Origin: Paracoccaceae bacterium
GTDB lineage: Bacteria; Pseudomonadota; Alphaproteobacteria; Rhodobacterales; Rhodobacteraceae
Assembly (NCBI GenBank): GCA_958296035.1
Contig: OY282431.1
Location: 434,001 to 498,000, forward strand
Reading direction: 5' to 3'
Length of the DNA stretch: 64,000 nt
Each line of letters starts with the position of its first letter. Position 1 is the first letter of the stretch. Below are positions 9,268 to 18,018 of this stretch, piece after piece. A program made the translations under genes and the position numbers. The notes under the pieces are model-generated. The model made no database searches and was not told where the DNA came from. It saw nothing but the letters and a program-made list of their open reading frames with translations.

Positions 9268-9474
9268 GTGAGATATTCGGGTCAACCTGGTCGTGAGAAC
9301 TATGAGAAGCACAATCTTGTCGAGCGTTTCTTCGGGAAAATCAAGGCGTTCCGCCGGGTTGCTACGCATTACGACAAGACTGCACGCAACTTCCTGTCCA
9401 CGGTGCATCTGGCCATCAGTCATTTCCTGCTCAGGAGAATCGCAAACCAGTTGAATGAGTCCACAGCGACGTGA
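9268..9474 (+). pseudogene. C-terminal fragment of an IS5-family (IS427-like) transposase
   Basis: The 68 residues include HNLVERFFGKIKAFRRVATHYDKTARNFL, the C-terminal end of the IS5/IS427 DDE domain: the catalytic Glu in VERFFG and the R-V-A-x-x-Y-D-K motif. The N-terminal two thirds are missing, so this is a remnant. It sits directly upstream of the sugar kinase and may mark the scar of the event that brought that gene in. Confidence 0.75.
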
Positions 9475-9623
9475 AGTATTACAGTGAAACAGCAACCGAG
9501 CGGCAGTTTCAATTGCTGGACAGGCAGGGAGTCGTTGGCGCTTTAGTCGTCGGGATGCGAAAGTAGTGCTGCTCTCGTCACAGGATTCGCCAGTCTGGTA
9601 GGCAATAGGTTCGGGAGGAGAAA

Positions 9624-10583
9624 GTGCCACGCTTTGATATGACCACATTTGGCGAGGGGGTCCTTCGCCTTAGTGTCCCTGCCGGCAAACGGATTTCGGA
9701 GGCAAACCGTTTCGAGGTTGATGCTGCTGGAACGGAAGCCAATGTGGCCGCGGCATTGGCACAGCTGGGCTGGCGCACCGGCTGGGTCAGTGCCCTTCCC
9801 GATACTCCCGTCGGCCGGCGAGTTCTCAACTCGTTCCGTCGCTTCGGTATCGACTGTTCCAGCGTTGACTTGCACAAAGATGGGCGCGTCAGTTGCTACT
9901 ATGCCGAATTTGCCCATCCACCCCGTTCGATCCGCGTCATTTACGATCGCGAGAATTCCTGCTTCACAAAGTTCTTGCCCGAACAGGTTGACTGGAATTA
10001 TCTCCTTGATACGAGACACCTGCATTTGAGCGGCTTGACCGTACCCCTTTCGGAATCAGCGGCGACCATCATTGCCAAAGCCATTGCCGCTGCACATGCT
10101 GCTGGCATTTCGACCAGTCTGGACATCAACTATCGCCAACTTCTATGGTCCGCAACGAGGGCCAGAGCCACACTCCTGCCATTGGCCCAAGGCGTAGATG
10201 TGCTGTTTTGCAGTCTTCGTGATGCAGCCAAGGTGTTTGGTTGCGAGGGAGACGACGAGCAGGTCACGAAACACTTGGCCAGATTGGCAGGTGCGAAAAA
10301 CACCGTGATCACTCTTGGAAGCAGCGGAGCAATCGCCTGGAACGGCACAGGCCTTATTCGCGAAAACGCCTGGAAAGTACGGGTAATTGATCGCATTGGA
10401 GCCGGCGACGCGTTTGCGGCAGGTGTCATCTATGGTTGGAAGGACGGCACCCTGAGACGCGGACTTCGCTACGGAAACCTGATGGCGGCGCTGGCCTTGA
10501 CGCAGGTTGGTGACATGGTCACTACATCATGCCAGGAGATTGAAGAGCTCCTTTCCGGATCTCGAGAGGACATCGTCCGGTGA
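9624..10583 (+). CDS. PfkB-family sugar kinase, 2-keto-3-deoxygluconate kinase-like
   Basis: A ribokinase-fold kinase, probably phosphorylating 2-keto-3-deoxygluconate or a similar sugar acid with ATP. The N-terminal FGEGVLRLS and substrate-site stretch DAAGTEANVAAALAQLGW (residues about 31-48) resemble KdgK. The C-terminal PfkB signature DRIGAGDAFAAGVIYG (about 256-271) supplies the catalytic Asp and the anion hole. The GTG start at 9624 has a strong ribosome site (GGGAGGAG) just upstream. It stands alone with no uptake or aldolase gene beside it, inserted between DUF177 and bamE, which are close neighbours in related genomes. Confidence 0.85.
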   Translation: MPRFDMTTFGEGVLRLSVPAGKRISEANRFEVDAAGTEANVAAALAQLGWRTGWVSALPDTPVGRRVLNSFRRFGIDCSSVDLHKDGRVSCYYAEFAHPPRSIRVIYDRENSCFTKFLPEQVDWNYLLDTRHLHLSGLTVPLSESAATIIAKAIAAAHAAGISTSLDINYRQLLWSATRARATLLPLAQGVDVLFCSLRDAAKVFGCEGDDEQVTKHLARLAGAKNTVITLGSSGAIAWNGTGLIRENAWKVRVIDRIGAGDAFAAGVIYGWKDGTLRRGLRYGNLMAALALTQVGDMVTTSCQEIEELLSGSREDIVR

Positions 10584-10813
10584 GATTGGCTTCGGGAATC
10601 AGTTGCGCAGGCGCCAGGAATAGTGTGTAGACTGGCGGCCCCTCAATCAATGTAGACCGTTCGTTGTTGTCATGGGGCCCGGCGGGATTTCTTAACGCGA
10701 CAACATTTGAAGAATGTTCATCCTTTATGCTATTGCGCCACCGTTGTTCATCCGCCACGAGAGCGGTAGCATTCAGAACGTCAATAACTGGAAGGGGTTC
10801 GAGCTTGAGTCGT

Positions 10814-11257
10814 ATGGGATTACTTCGGTTGTTACCAGTTGTGATTGTTGCGTTTACGCTTGTGGCCTGTTCCACCATCAAGCAACAACATGGATATGCA
10901 CCGACCGAACATGAGGTTGCACTTCTGGAACCTGGCACTTCGAATGTTCAGCAGATTGCAAATTCCTTCGGCGCCCCAACACTGACAGAAGATGTCTTTG
11001 GCGTAACATGGGTTTACGTCGAAAGCAGTACAGCTCGCAGAGGTTGGCGTGCACCTGAAACCCAGCGCCGCAGGGTTGTGGCGATCTCGTTTGATGACGA
11101 AGGAATTGTCACCAATATCGAGGTTCTCACAATTGAGGATGGTCGCGAAGTCAACCGCACACGGCGCGTGACCGAGTCGTTCTCAGATACGTTGTCGGTA
11201 TTTGAACAGCTGTTCTCCAACTTTGGCCGAATTAGTGCCGGCCAGATCCTGAATTAA
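10814..11257 (+). CDS. bamE: Outer membrane protein assembly factor BamE (SmpA/OmlA lipoprotein)
   Basis: A lipoprotein accessory of the BAM complex, which inserts beta-barrels in the outer membrane. From the ATG at 10814 it begins with a signal peptide ending in the lipobox LVAC-S (Cys near residue 19). The SmpA/OmlA fold follows: LEPGTSNVQQIANSFGAPTLTEDVFG, then a strand-rich part with WVYVES and VVAISFDDEGIVTNIEV. An open frame extends upstream to 10664, but those residues are not lipoprotein-like. The gene diverges from the DUF177 block, a pairing seen in alphaproteobacteria, though here separated by the kinase and IS debris. Confidence 0.88.
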   Translation: MGLLRLLPVVIVAFTLVACSTIKQQHGYAPTEHEVALLEPGTSNVQQIANSFGAPTLTEDVFGVTWVYVESSTARRGWRAPETQRRRVVAISFDDEGIVTNIEVLTIEDGREVNRTRRVTESFSDTLSVFEQLFSNFGRISAGQILN

Positions 11258-11829
11258 TTGGTGATGAGAGAGCCGTTCCTGAACTGCGCATGACGTTTCA
11301 TAGCAATGCTGCGACACTCGTGAATCGTGCGGTTGCCTGCTTGGCGGATTCGATAGATGAGCATTTTCCACGGAGTTAGTTGCCACAGGCCGCCGACAAT
11401 GATGAATGCCGGCCCCTGACAGTCGTTGGCCGACGTATGCAAGGATCTGTGTCACTCTGAGCCCGGGTATCCATACCCGGCAGCCAATTCGGCTCGACTT
11501 CCTTAGCCCACACCGCCGAACCTTGTCGTGCGAACAGTGTGAATCAATCAACAGGTGATCTGCCGCGGCAGGAGACATTCACTTAGCCAGGTTGACTTAG
11601 GTGATTAGATTCCAGTTGCTTAACATCCTGTCAGCAGGCGGGTCGGAAGGTTCATAGGCCAATGGCATTCCGGGTGTAGCCAACGAATGCAGTTCCTTGT
11701 GTCCGGCCACACCCCTGGGCTTGCCACGCCTGTCTGGTGGAGGACTGCAATCCCTCCTGGCAAGGCTGGGTTCTCGCGATTCCGGCCCCCGGGTTTCCCA
11801 GGTTCCACCTTCGACAAACACCAGAGTCC
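11258..11829. other. Stretch without a supported gene
   Basis: No known protein is recognisable on either strand. A minus-strand frame at 11597-11821 (rich in Arg, Pro and Gly) has no start context and resembles nothing I know with confidence. This is probably the former intergenic region that took the IS982 insertion. Confidence 0.4.
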
Positions 11830-11859
11830 ATGTTAAACCCGAATTATGGATAAGCGGGT

Positions 11860-12183
11860 CTATTTTTCACCTTGATGCCCGGTTTGTGCAAACTGCAGGT
11901 GACCAGACTGGACAGCGCAGGTGGCATGGCATGGCCCACTCGGAGGTGTCGGCTGTGCTGGCGATTGTGGAGTGGAGAGACCGGTCGTCTTCATGGCGAT
12001 GCCTGGCTTGCCCAGCGTGTAGGCGACCAGGCAGGACAGGATGTGGAGAAAGGCATTGTCGACTGAACGGTGCCTTGTATGCTCAAGTTCCATATCTCGC
12101 TTCAATGTGCCGAACAGGGTCTCGATGGTGAAGCGTTGGCGCAGCAGCATCTTGTCGGCAATGGGCATGAGATAATTGCGCAT
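11860..12183 (-). pseudogene. IS982 transposase, 3' part of the split gene
   Basis: Encodes the last 107 residues of the IS982 transposase (MRNYLMPIADKMLLRQRF..., including the catalytic Glu region RFTIETLFGTLKRD). They are identical in translation to the C-terminus of the intact copy at 32221-33201. The break falls at the 8-bp sequence TTGCGCAT (12176-12183). The tail beyond the DDE domain is an unusual Ser/Pro/Gln-rich stretch, also present in the intact copy. Confidence 0.92.
12176..12183. repeat. Left 8-bp direct repeat (putative att core) of the serine-recombinase element
   Basis: TTGCGCAT here and again at 14534-14541 bracket the inserted DNA. The uninterrupted IS982 copy holds the same octamer once (minus-strand sense, 32878-32885). 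A shared core of this size is expected for attL/attR of a large serine recombinase; a transposase target duplication would look the same. Confidence 0.85.
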
Positions 12184-14533
12184 CTAACAGACACAATACC
12201 AACAATAGTATTGCACATGCCCGTCAACCGCATATACTAGGGCACCAGGCCCTAAGGGCACTAGTTCGATGGCATCAACATCGGCATGACAAAGAGAGAG
12301 CAGAACATCTTCCAGACCCTGCCGGCACTGCATCGCCACCGGCTGATGTTGCGCCTGACGCAGATGATTGTGACGCATCTCTGCGAGCAGGATCCCAGCA
12401 ATGACACAGGCGTTGACAGCCGTCCGTTCGGGGCGGGTAGAGAGCCATCATGTGCGCCGCAAGGCAATCATTTACGTCCGCCAGTCGACCCCGGGGCAGA
12501 TTGAACACAACCGGGAATCGACCCAGTTGCAGTATGGCCTGACCAGCCGGGCCCGGCAGCTGGGCTGGGCTCCGGTGGACATTGAGGTCATTGATGACGA
12601 TCTTGGCTGTTCGGCGCGTGAAGTGGGGACCCGCCGGGGTTTCAAGACCCTGGTTTATGCGGTGGGTCTCAATCAGGTCGGGATCGTCATCAGCAGCGAG
12701 GTCTCGCGTCTTTCGCGCAATTTGGCCGAGTGGGGCAATCTGTTGGAACTCTGCCGTCATACTGATACGCTGATTGCCGACGCCGGGTCGCTGTACAGCT
12801 TGCGGCGTAGCAATGACAGACTTCTATTGGGCATTCGCGGTACGGTGAGCGAAATGGAACTTGATACGCTGCGTCATCGCATGCATGCAGCCCGTGAGGC
12901 GAAGGCGGCGCGAGGTGAGTTGAAGATGGCCCTGCCGCGTGGCTACGTCCATGACCGCGGCGGTCGGGTGATGTTCGACCCGGATGCCAGCGTGCGGGCC
13001 CGCATGGCGGGCATATTCGGTCTGTTTGCGGCCCAGGGCAGTCTGGCTGCGACACTGCGAGCGCTGGCGGCGGATGGTCAGGGTCTCCCGTGTCGGGTTG
13101 GTCCCGGGCCCGAGCTCGGCGAGGTGGTGTGGCGCGAGGTGAGTTCGGGGACTCTGTATGAAGTGCTGACCAATCCGGTGTATGCGGGCGCCTTTGCATG
13201 GGGGAAGGTGCGAGGCAGGGCGGCCCGTGCCGGGTTGCCGCTTGAGTCGCGTTGGCGGCATCTGTTGTTGGACCGGCATCCGGCCTACATTGAATGGGCG
13301 GAATTCGAGTTCAATCAGCATCAATTGGCGGCCAACCGCTGGCCGGTGCGCGGATTGGGGGGAGGTTTGCTGTCAGGCTTGCTGTATTGTGGGCCTTGCG
13401 GTCGCCGGATGACGGCCAACTACCGGGATGGTGGCGGCGGGGGCATGTCTTATTGCTGTCGGGGGCGTCAGGACTACGGGGGACCACGGTGTCAATCGCT
13501 GACCGCCCCTGGTCTGGAGGATTTTGCCACTGCCGCGGCCTTGAATGCGTTGTCACCGGCTTCGGTGGCGTTGTCGTTCGAGGCGGTTCGGCTGGCGCAG
13601 TCGAACCGTGATGCGGCGCATGAGGCGTGGCGATTGCGTTTGGCAGCGGCCCGGCGGGTGGCTTCGGATGGGCGTCGTGCGTGGCGTTTGGTGGATGTGA
13701 GCAACCGCCTGGTGGCGCAATCTCTGGAGGATGAATGGGAGGCGGCCCTGGTCGAGTGTCATCGGCTTGAGGCGGCCTATCGTCGCTTTTGCGAGCGACA
13801 GCCGGCATCGCTTTCGGCGGCGGAGCGGGGTTCCGTTTCGGCGGCGGCCTCGGGCATCACGCAATGGTGGCGACAGGGCGTATTGTCGAAGGCCGAGAAG
13901 GCGGAGATATTGCGTCTGATGATTGAGCGGGTGACGGTGACGGTGATAGACAAGAGTGAGCGGGTCGCGGTCGAGGTGCAGTGGCAGGGCGGCGTTCGTA
14001 CGAAGGCGGAGATCCGACGATCGGTGCGCGAAGTTTGCCAGTTGAGTTACTTTGACGCGTTGCGTGCCCGCGTTGTGGCGTTGTATGCGCAGGGCTACGC
14101 ATGTGCCAAGGTCGCAGCGACCTTGAATGCGGAGGGCTGGAAGCCGGCGCGGAAGGCGGTCTTCACCGCCCCGACTGTACGCAATCTTGTCAACAGGTAC
14201 TGCGAGGATGTGCCCGCCAGCCGTCGGCGCAAGTCGCCGCCACCGCTCGACCGGGGTCCTGGCGAATGGCTGGTGGAGGAATTTGCCGACAAGACAGGAG
14301 TCAACAAGTCGACGGTATATAGCTGGCTGCAAAAGCAGCGTCTACAGGCGCGCAAGATAAAGACGCCGGGTGTAGGCAAACGGCGATGGCTGATTCATGC
14401 CGACGAGGAGACGTTTTCGGCCATCCGCGACTGGAACAGGACATCAGCGAGAGCAAGGTCGGACAGCGGCTTGCCGGACTTTCGAGTGGCTGCAAAGGCC
14501 TAGTTTAATTCTTGGGGGTAGTATATCAATGAG
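12184..14533 (+). mobile_element. Minimal element carrying one large serine recombinase, inserted in IS982
   Basis: The 2350 bp between the two TTGCGCAT copies are absent from the otherwise identical IS982 at 32.1-33.2 kb, which defines the element to the base. It contains a single convincing gene, the recombinase at 12401-14503, which fills almost all of it. About 215 bp lie upstream of the gene and 30 bp downstream. A 72-codon frame at 12286-12504 overlaps the recombinase start and is probably not a gene. Confidence 0.88.
12401..14503 (+). CDS. Large serine recombinase
   Basis: A 700-aa site-specific recombinase. The N-terminal resolvase domain starts at about residue 21 (KAIIYVRQSTPGQ, with Ser29 as the predicted nucleophile) and has SSEVSRLSRN near residue 100 and the long helix SEMELDTLRHRMHAARE. 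The recombinase domain follows (about 190-310, with GTLYEVLTNPVYAGAFAWG), then a zinc ribbon (LYCGPCGRRM...YCCRG...RCQS, about 330-370), a coiled-coil-like Ala/Arg/Glu stretch, and a C-terminal helix-turn-helix-like segment (TGVNKSTVYSWLQKQ). The architecture suits integration between short att sites. It is carried alone in the element inserted into IS982, so it probably mobilises itself. Confidence 0.92.
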   Translation: MTQALTAVRSGRVESHHVRRKAIIYVRQSTPGQIEHNRESTQLQYGLTSRARQLGWAPVDIEVIDDDLGCSAREVGTRRGFKTLVYAVGLNQVGIVISSEVSRLSRNLAEWGNLLELCRHTDTLIADAGSLYSLRRSNDRLLLGIRGTVSEMELDTLRHRMHAAREAKAARGELKMALPRGYVHDRGGRVMFDPDASVRARMAGIFGLFAAQGSLAATLRALAADGQGLPCRVGPGPELGEVVWREVSSGTLYEVLTNPVYAGAFAWGKVRGRAARAGLPLESRWRHLLLDRHPAYIEWAEFEFNQHQLAANRWPVRGLGGGLLSGLLYCGPCGRRMTANYRDGGGGGMSYCCRGRQDYGGPRCQSLTAPGLEDFATAAALNALSPASVALSFEAVRLAQSNRDAAHEAWRLRLAAARRVASDGRRAWRLVDVSNRLVAQSLEDEWEAALVECHRLEAAYRRFCERQPASLSAAERGSVSAAASGITQWWRQGVLSKAEKAEILRLMIERVTVTVIDKSERVAVEVQWQGGVRTKAEIRRSVREVCQLSYFDALRARVVALYAQGYACAKVAATLNAEGWKPARKAVFTAPTVRNLVNRYCEDVPASRRRKSPPPLDRGPGEWLVEEFADKTGVNKSTVYSWLQKQRLQARKIKTPGVGKRRWLIHADEETFSAIRDWNRTSARARSDSGLPDFRVAAKA

Positions 14534-14541
14534 TTGCGCAT
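14534..14541. repeat. Right 8-bp direct repeat (putative att core)
   Basis: TTGCGCAT, identical to 12176-12183, marks the right junction of the recombinase element with the IS982 sequence. Confidence 0.85.
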
Positions 14542-15198
14542 ATTGATGCGAATACGAGTCAGCAACTGCAACCCGCGTCGCCACAGCCGGTCGAAGCGCG
14601 CCTTGGAGATATAGCCCTTGTCACCAAGGATCTTGCCCTGGAGCCCGACCGTCAGTGCCTCCAGCGGCACCCGGTCATCGGTATTGCCGGGTGAGAACTG
14701 CACAGCCATCAACTGGCCCTTGCTGTTGATGACCACATGCATCTTGAAGCCGTAGAACCACCCCATTGCGGTTCGCCCACGGGCGGCAAGCCCCTTGAAC
14801 ACCCGATGACGCGAGCTGCGGGCGTTGTGGCAGACCGCTAGCCTGGTGCTGTCGATGATATACAGGCCGGTCTTTTCGCTGCCTTGGCACAGGTGGTGGA
14901 GCAGCAGCATGTAGGGCGGCAGCAATCTTGGCATCAGGGCTACAAAGCGTCCATAGGAGGGGAGGTCGCCGAAGCAGTCGCGGTAATAGCCCTCTATGGC
15001 ATGAAGCCAGAAGCGTTTGAAGTTGCGGTAGGGCGACAGGTGGAACAGGGTCATGATGAACATCATCTCGCCCAGTGTGAGCTTGGTCTTGCGGATGCGT
15101 TTTCGTGTGGTGGGGACGAGGCGATGTCTTTCCCATGCCTCGTAGACGCAGCCAAAATCGTAGAGACAGCAGAAGAGCGCTATGGTAGATGTGTTCAT
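14534..15198 (-). pseudogene. IS982 transposase, 5' part of the split gene
   Basis: Encodes the N-terminal 221 or so residues of the IS982 transposase, from MNTSTIALFCCLYDF through IIDSTRLAVCHN (first catalytic Asp) and GNTDDRVPL/GDKGYISK (second Asp region), to RIRINMRN. There the inserted element replaces the C-terminus with a short foreign tail ending at 14500. The sequence equals the intact copy up to the junction. The ATG at 15198 follows a purine-rich ribosome site. Confidence 0.92.
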
Positions 15199-15360
15199 GG
15201 GAGGGATCCTCTGGATTGAGTTCAACAACAACCCATAGAATCAGACTTTATGGGGAAAGGGAATCCCTCCTACCCAAGAATCGACCCCCCTTATCCAGAA
15301 TCGGGGTATGTTAAGGTTCTTCTGAACCTGACGTTGAGTGTGAAACCGGGAACAAAAGGC

Positions 15361-15933
15361 ATGATCCTGAGGCGTTTGTTCAGACTGACAAGAGTTCTTA
15401 AGAAGCAATCACCACGTCCGGCGAAGAGCAGCAAGAATTTTCGGGACGGGAATGTCACGAAACGCGATAAACAGGCTGCTTTGCAGCATCGTTCCACAGC
15501 ACGTGTTCAGGCAAGGAAGGGCATAATCGCCGGCAAGGCCTATGTCCGAGACGGCGATAGTCTATCTGTATCGGGCAGGGAGGTTCGCATTGCCGGAGTT
15601 GATGCACCTGAGTGGGACCAGGTGGCGAAACACCAATCTGGCAATTGGTACCGGTTCGGTGGCCGAGTGAAGAAGGCATTGATCAGAGAAATTGGTGGTC
15701 GAGACGTACACGTTCAAGTCGAGCTATATGACAGATTCGACCGGGCGACTGGCACCGTTACCTGCAACGGAAAGGATGTCGGCGCGTGGTTGGTGAGCGA
15801 AGGGTATGCAATCGCTGCATACTCCGATCGCTACAAACACCTGGAATTGAAGGCAAGGCAAGCAAAGCGCGGAATGTGGAGTCACTCCGTAAACATTGAT
15901 CCCCGAGCATGGCGGCATCGTAATCGAAAGTAG
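15361..15933 (+). CDS. Thermonuclease-family (SNase-like) protein
   Basis: A 190-aa protein whose C-terminal two thirds form a staphylococcal-nuclease-like OB fold: KAYVRDGDSLSVSGREVRIAGVDAPE (calcium and catalytic residues D, R, DAPE), VQVELYDRFDRATGTV (second catalytic Arg) and VSEGYAIAAYSDRY...ARQAKRGMWS. The N-terminal 60 residues are Lys/Arg-rich with no clear signal peptide. The open frame extends back to 15250, but residues before 15308 are IS982 terminal sequence. The ATG at 15361 is the likely native start. The IS insertion lies only about 50 bp upstream and may have altered its expression. Confidence 0.8.
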   Translation: MILRRLFRLTRVLKKQSPRPAKSSKNFRDGNVTKRDKQAALQHRSTARVQARKGIIAGKAYVRDGDSLSVSGREVRIAGVDAPEWDQVAKHQSGNWYRFGGRVKKALIREIGGRDVHVQVELYDRFDRATGTVTCNGKDVGAWLVSEGYAIAAYSDRYKHLELKARQAKRGMWSHSVNIDPRAWRHRNRK

Positions 15934-16260
15934 TTTCCTGCGTGCCTGTTGGGCACAATCTCATGTGGTGCCCGGGATTTGGCTGGTGTGAACAGCGATC
16001 CATCCAGGGCAGGAATCCAGTTCCTGGTGCCTGTGGGCAGCTCATTCCAGTTCAACCTCTAGATGGCTCATGGACTCGGCGCAGAAGACTGCGTGTGGCG
16101 GTGCTTGGAAATTCCGGCCGGGTACCACAAGACCAGCACAACCAATCCAGGAGGAGCAGATACGCAGCGAACTGTGCCCGACCGGCGCCGAGGCGGGCCT
16201 TGGGAGGGTCAGCAGTTCTCACCTCACTGTGGCGATGCTGGATTCCATTCCCGTCAACAA
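15934..16260. other. Stretch without a supported gene
   Basis: Between the convergent thermonuclease gene and msrB. No frame here resembles a known protein. Confidence 0.4.
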
Positions 16261-16659
16261 TTACTTTTGCTCGAAGATAAGTGCGGCGCCATTGATGCAG
16301 TAACGCAAACCAGTGGGGGCAGGTCCATCATTGAAGACATGGCCCAGATGGGCATCACAATCATTGCAAACCACTTCCGTACGTCGGCGAAAAAGCGAGT
16401 TGTCCTCTCGTTCGCCAATGTTGTCGCCATTGGCGGGTTCGTAAAAGGAGGGCCACCCGGTCCCGGAGTCGAATTTTGAATTCGAGGCAAACAGTTCGGC
16501 ATTACAGCAAATGCATCGAAATACACCGACTGCCTCGGGAAAGCTATCGTTGGAAAAGGGGCGCTCGGTCGCGGCCCTTCTGGTGACCCTGTAAGACAGA
16601 TTCGACAATTGCTGCTTCCATTCGGCATCTGTCTTGGCCACCTTCGTGCCTTTGGACAT
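16261..16659 (-). CDS. msrB: Peptide-methionine (R)-S-oxide reductase
   Basis: Repairs methionine-R-sulfoxide in proteins using thioredoxin. The 132-aa single-domain protein has the MsrB fold: FDSGTGWPSFYEP (residues about 63-75), both zinc CxxC pairs (Cys49/Cys52 and Cys98/Cys101), GHVFNDGP, and the catalytic motif RYCING with Cys121. The usual Ser after RYCIN is Gly here, a minor change. It is a single gene, convergent with the thermonuclease and about 140 bp from moaA. Confidence 0.95.
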   Translation of the reverse strand: MSKGTKVAKTDAEWKQQLSNLSYRVTRRAATERPFSNDSFPEAVGVFRCICCNAELFASNSKFDSGTGWPSFYEPANGDNIGEREDNSLFRRRTEVVCNDCDAHLGHVFNDGPAPTGLRYCINGAALIFEQK

Positions 16660-16797
16660 GGTCGTCCTCCAAATTGACTTGTTCTCTTTTGCAACCGTGA
16701 TATCGCATTCTGCTGCCGGACCGCCGCAGAACTAACCGGTCCGGAGAATGGAGCTTTTACTCGGAACCAGCAAGTAGCCAAGATGCCGGAGGAACAG

Positions 16798-17808
16798 TCA
16801 ACCTCCCGTGTGACTCATGTGACGAGTCATGGTGCCGGCGACAGTCTGCCGAGAATAGTCGAAATCATGACCCTTCGGTTTGCGTGCTATAGCGCCGCGA
16901 ATTGCCGCAACAAGGGGTTCGTCACTATCCGGATAGGAACGTAATGGTTTGCGCAAGTCAGCGCTGTCTTCCTGGCCCAGACACATGAACAACTCGCCTT
17001 TGCAGGTCAGCCTAACACGATTACAACTTTCGCAAAAGTTATGGCTTAGAGGCGTAATGAAGCCGATTTTCTGGCCAGTTTCATCAACTCGCACATACCT
17101 GGCAGGGCCTCCACTCCGCTCGGCTAGATCAGTCAACGAATAGATTGCGGAAAGTCTCGTTCGCAGGTCCTCAAGTGACCAGTATTGTCCGATGCGATCT
17201 TGTTCGGCAATGTCTCCCATAGGCATAACTTCAATGAAGGTGATGTCCATATCACGCTGGTGACACCAATTGACCAATGTGAACAACTCGTCCTCATTGA
17301 ATTCCTTAAGTGCCACAGTGTTGATCTTTACTCGCAAACCGGCCTCAAGAGCGGCATCAATTCCGTCAAGAACCTGCGGCAGCCTTCCCCAACGGGTTAC
17401 CCTGGCAAATTTCACGGCATCCAGAGTGTCTAGTGAAACATTGACACGGCGCATGCCCAGGTCGAATAACTGCGTGGCAAAGCGTCGAAGCTGGGAGCCG
17501 TTGGTTGTGACAGTGAGCTCATCAAGTCGACCGGAGTCAAGGTGCCGAGCAAAATGACGCATGAAATCCAGAATTCCGCGTCGCACTAGAGGTTCGCCGC
17601 CTGTAATCCGGATCTTGCGAACTCCCAGATCGACGAAGGCCGTGCAAAGTCTGTCGAGTTCCTCTAGCGTCAAGAGCTCTCGTTTCGGAAGAAATGTCAT
17701 GTGTTCCGACATGCAATATACACACCGGAAATCACACCTGTCGGTTACCGAAACTCTCAGATAGCTAATTGGTCGACGGAACGGGTCGACGAGTTGAGGA
17801 GGATTCAC
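16798..17808 (-). CDS. moaA: GTP 3',8-cyclase (molybdenum cofactor biosynthesis protein A)
   Basis: A radical SAM enzyme that, with MoaC, turns GTP into cyclic pyranopterin monophosphate. From the GTG at 17808 the SAM cluster motif is Cys25-x3-Cys29-x2-Cys32 (CDFRCVYC), followed by [12 protein letters not shown]. The second [4Fe-4S] site is [22 protein letters not shown]. The protein ends in the conserved Gly-Gly. The open frame reaches 17952, but a ribosome-site-like AGAGGG precedes the GTG and homologues start near here. No other moa gene is in the window. Confidence 0.93.
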   Translation of the reverse strand: MNPPQLVDPFRRPISYLRVSVTDRCDFRCVYCMSEHMTFLPKRELLTLEELDRLCTAFVDLGVRKIRITGGEPLVRRGILDFMRHFARHLDSGRLDELTVTTNGSQLRRFATQLFDLGMRRVNVSLDTLDAVKFARVTRWGRLPQVLDGIDAALEAGLRVKINTVALKEFNEDELFTLVNWCHQRDMDITFIEVMPMGDIAEQDRIGQYWSLEDLRTRLSAIYSLTDLAERSGGPARYVRVDETGQKIGFITPLSHNFCESCNRVRLTCKGELFMCLGQEDSADLRKPLRSYPDSDEPLVAAIRGAIARKPKGHDFDYSRQTVAGTMTRHMSHTGG

Positions 17809-18018
17809 GAACTCAGCCCTCTTGCGGAAGCAACGAACCCGCCGCTGGACGATCCACCACTTGGCCGGAACGCATTTCCGGTTGGCGGCATGGCTACGGG
17901 AATTGACCGATGATATCGCCGGGAGTATATAGCACGCTCGCTCCAATGCCAATCGTTTTGCTCGCGTTTCCCGGAAGCAAGGCAGTAAATCAGCCCATTC
18001 CCAGCAGGAATTACCTAT

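Larger units (their letters stand above)
11837..15307 (-). mobile_element. IS982-family element, interrupted copy, with 7-bp target duplication
   Basis: The ends are near-perfect inverted repeats related to those of the intact copy at 32112-33224 (ACCCGAATTATGGATAAGC on one side, ACCCCGATTCTGGATAAG on the other). The element is flanked by direct repeats ATGTTAA at 11830-11836 and 15308-15314, the target duplication. Its transposase gene is split by a 2350-bp insertion at 12184-14533. Outside that insertion the translated sequence equals that of the intact copy, so both the transposition and the later interruption look recent. Confidence 0.93.

Noticed and set aside
11597-11821. Arg/Pro-rich minus-strand frame before the split IS982
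   Set aside because: No start context, no recognised domain, and overlapping frames are equally open.
12286-12504. 72-codon frame upstream of and overlapping the serine recombinase
   Set aside because: Only about 38 codons are free of the recombinase frame, there is no ribosome site, and the composition is not protein-like.
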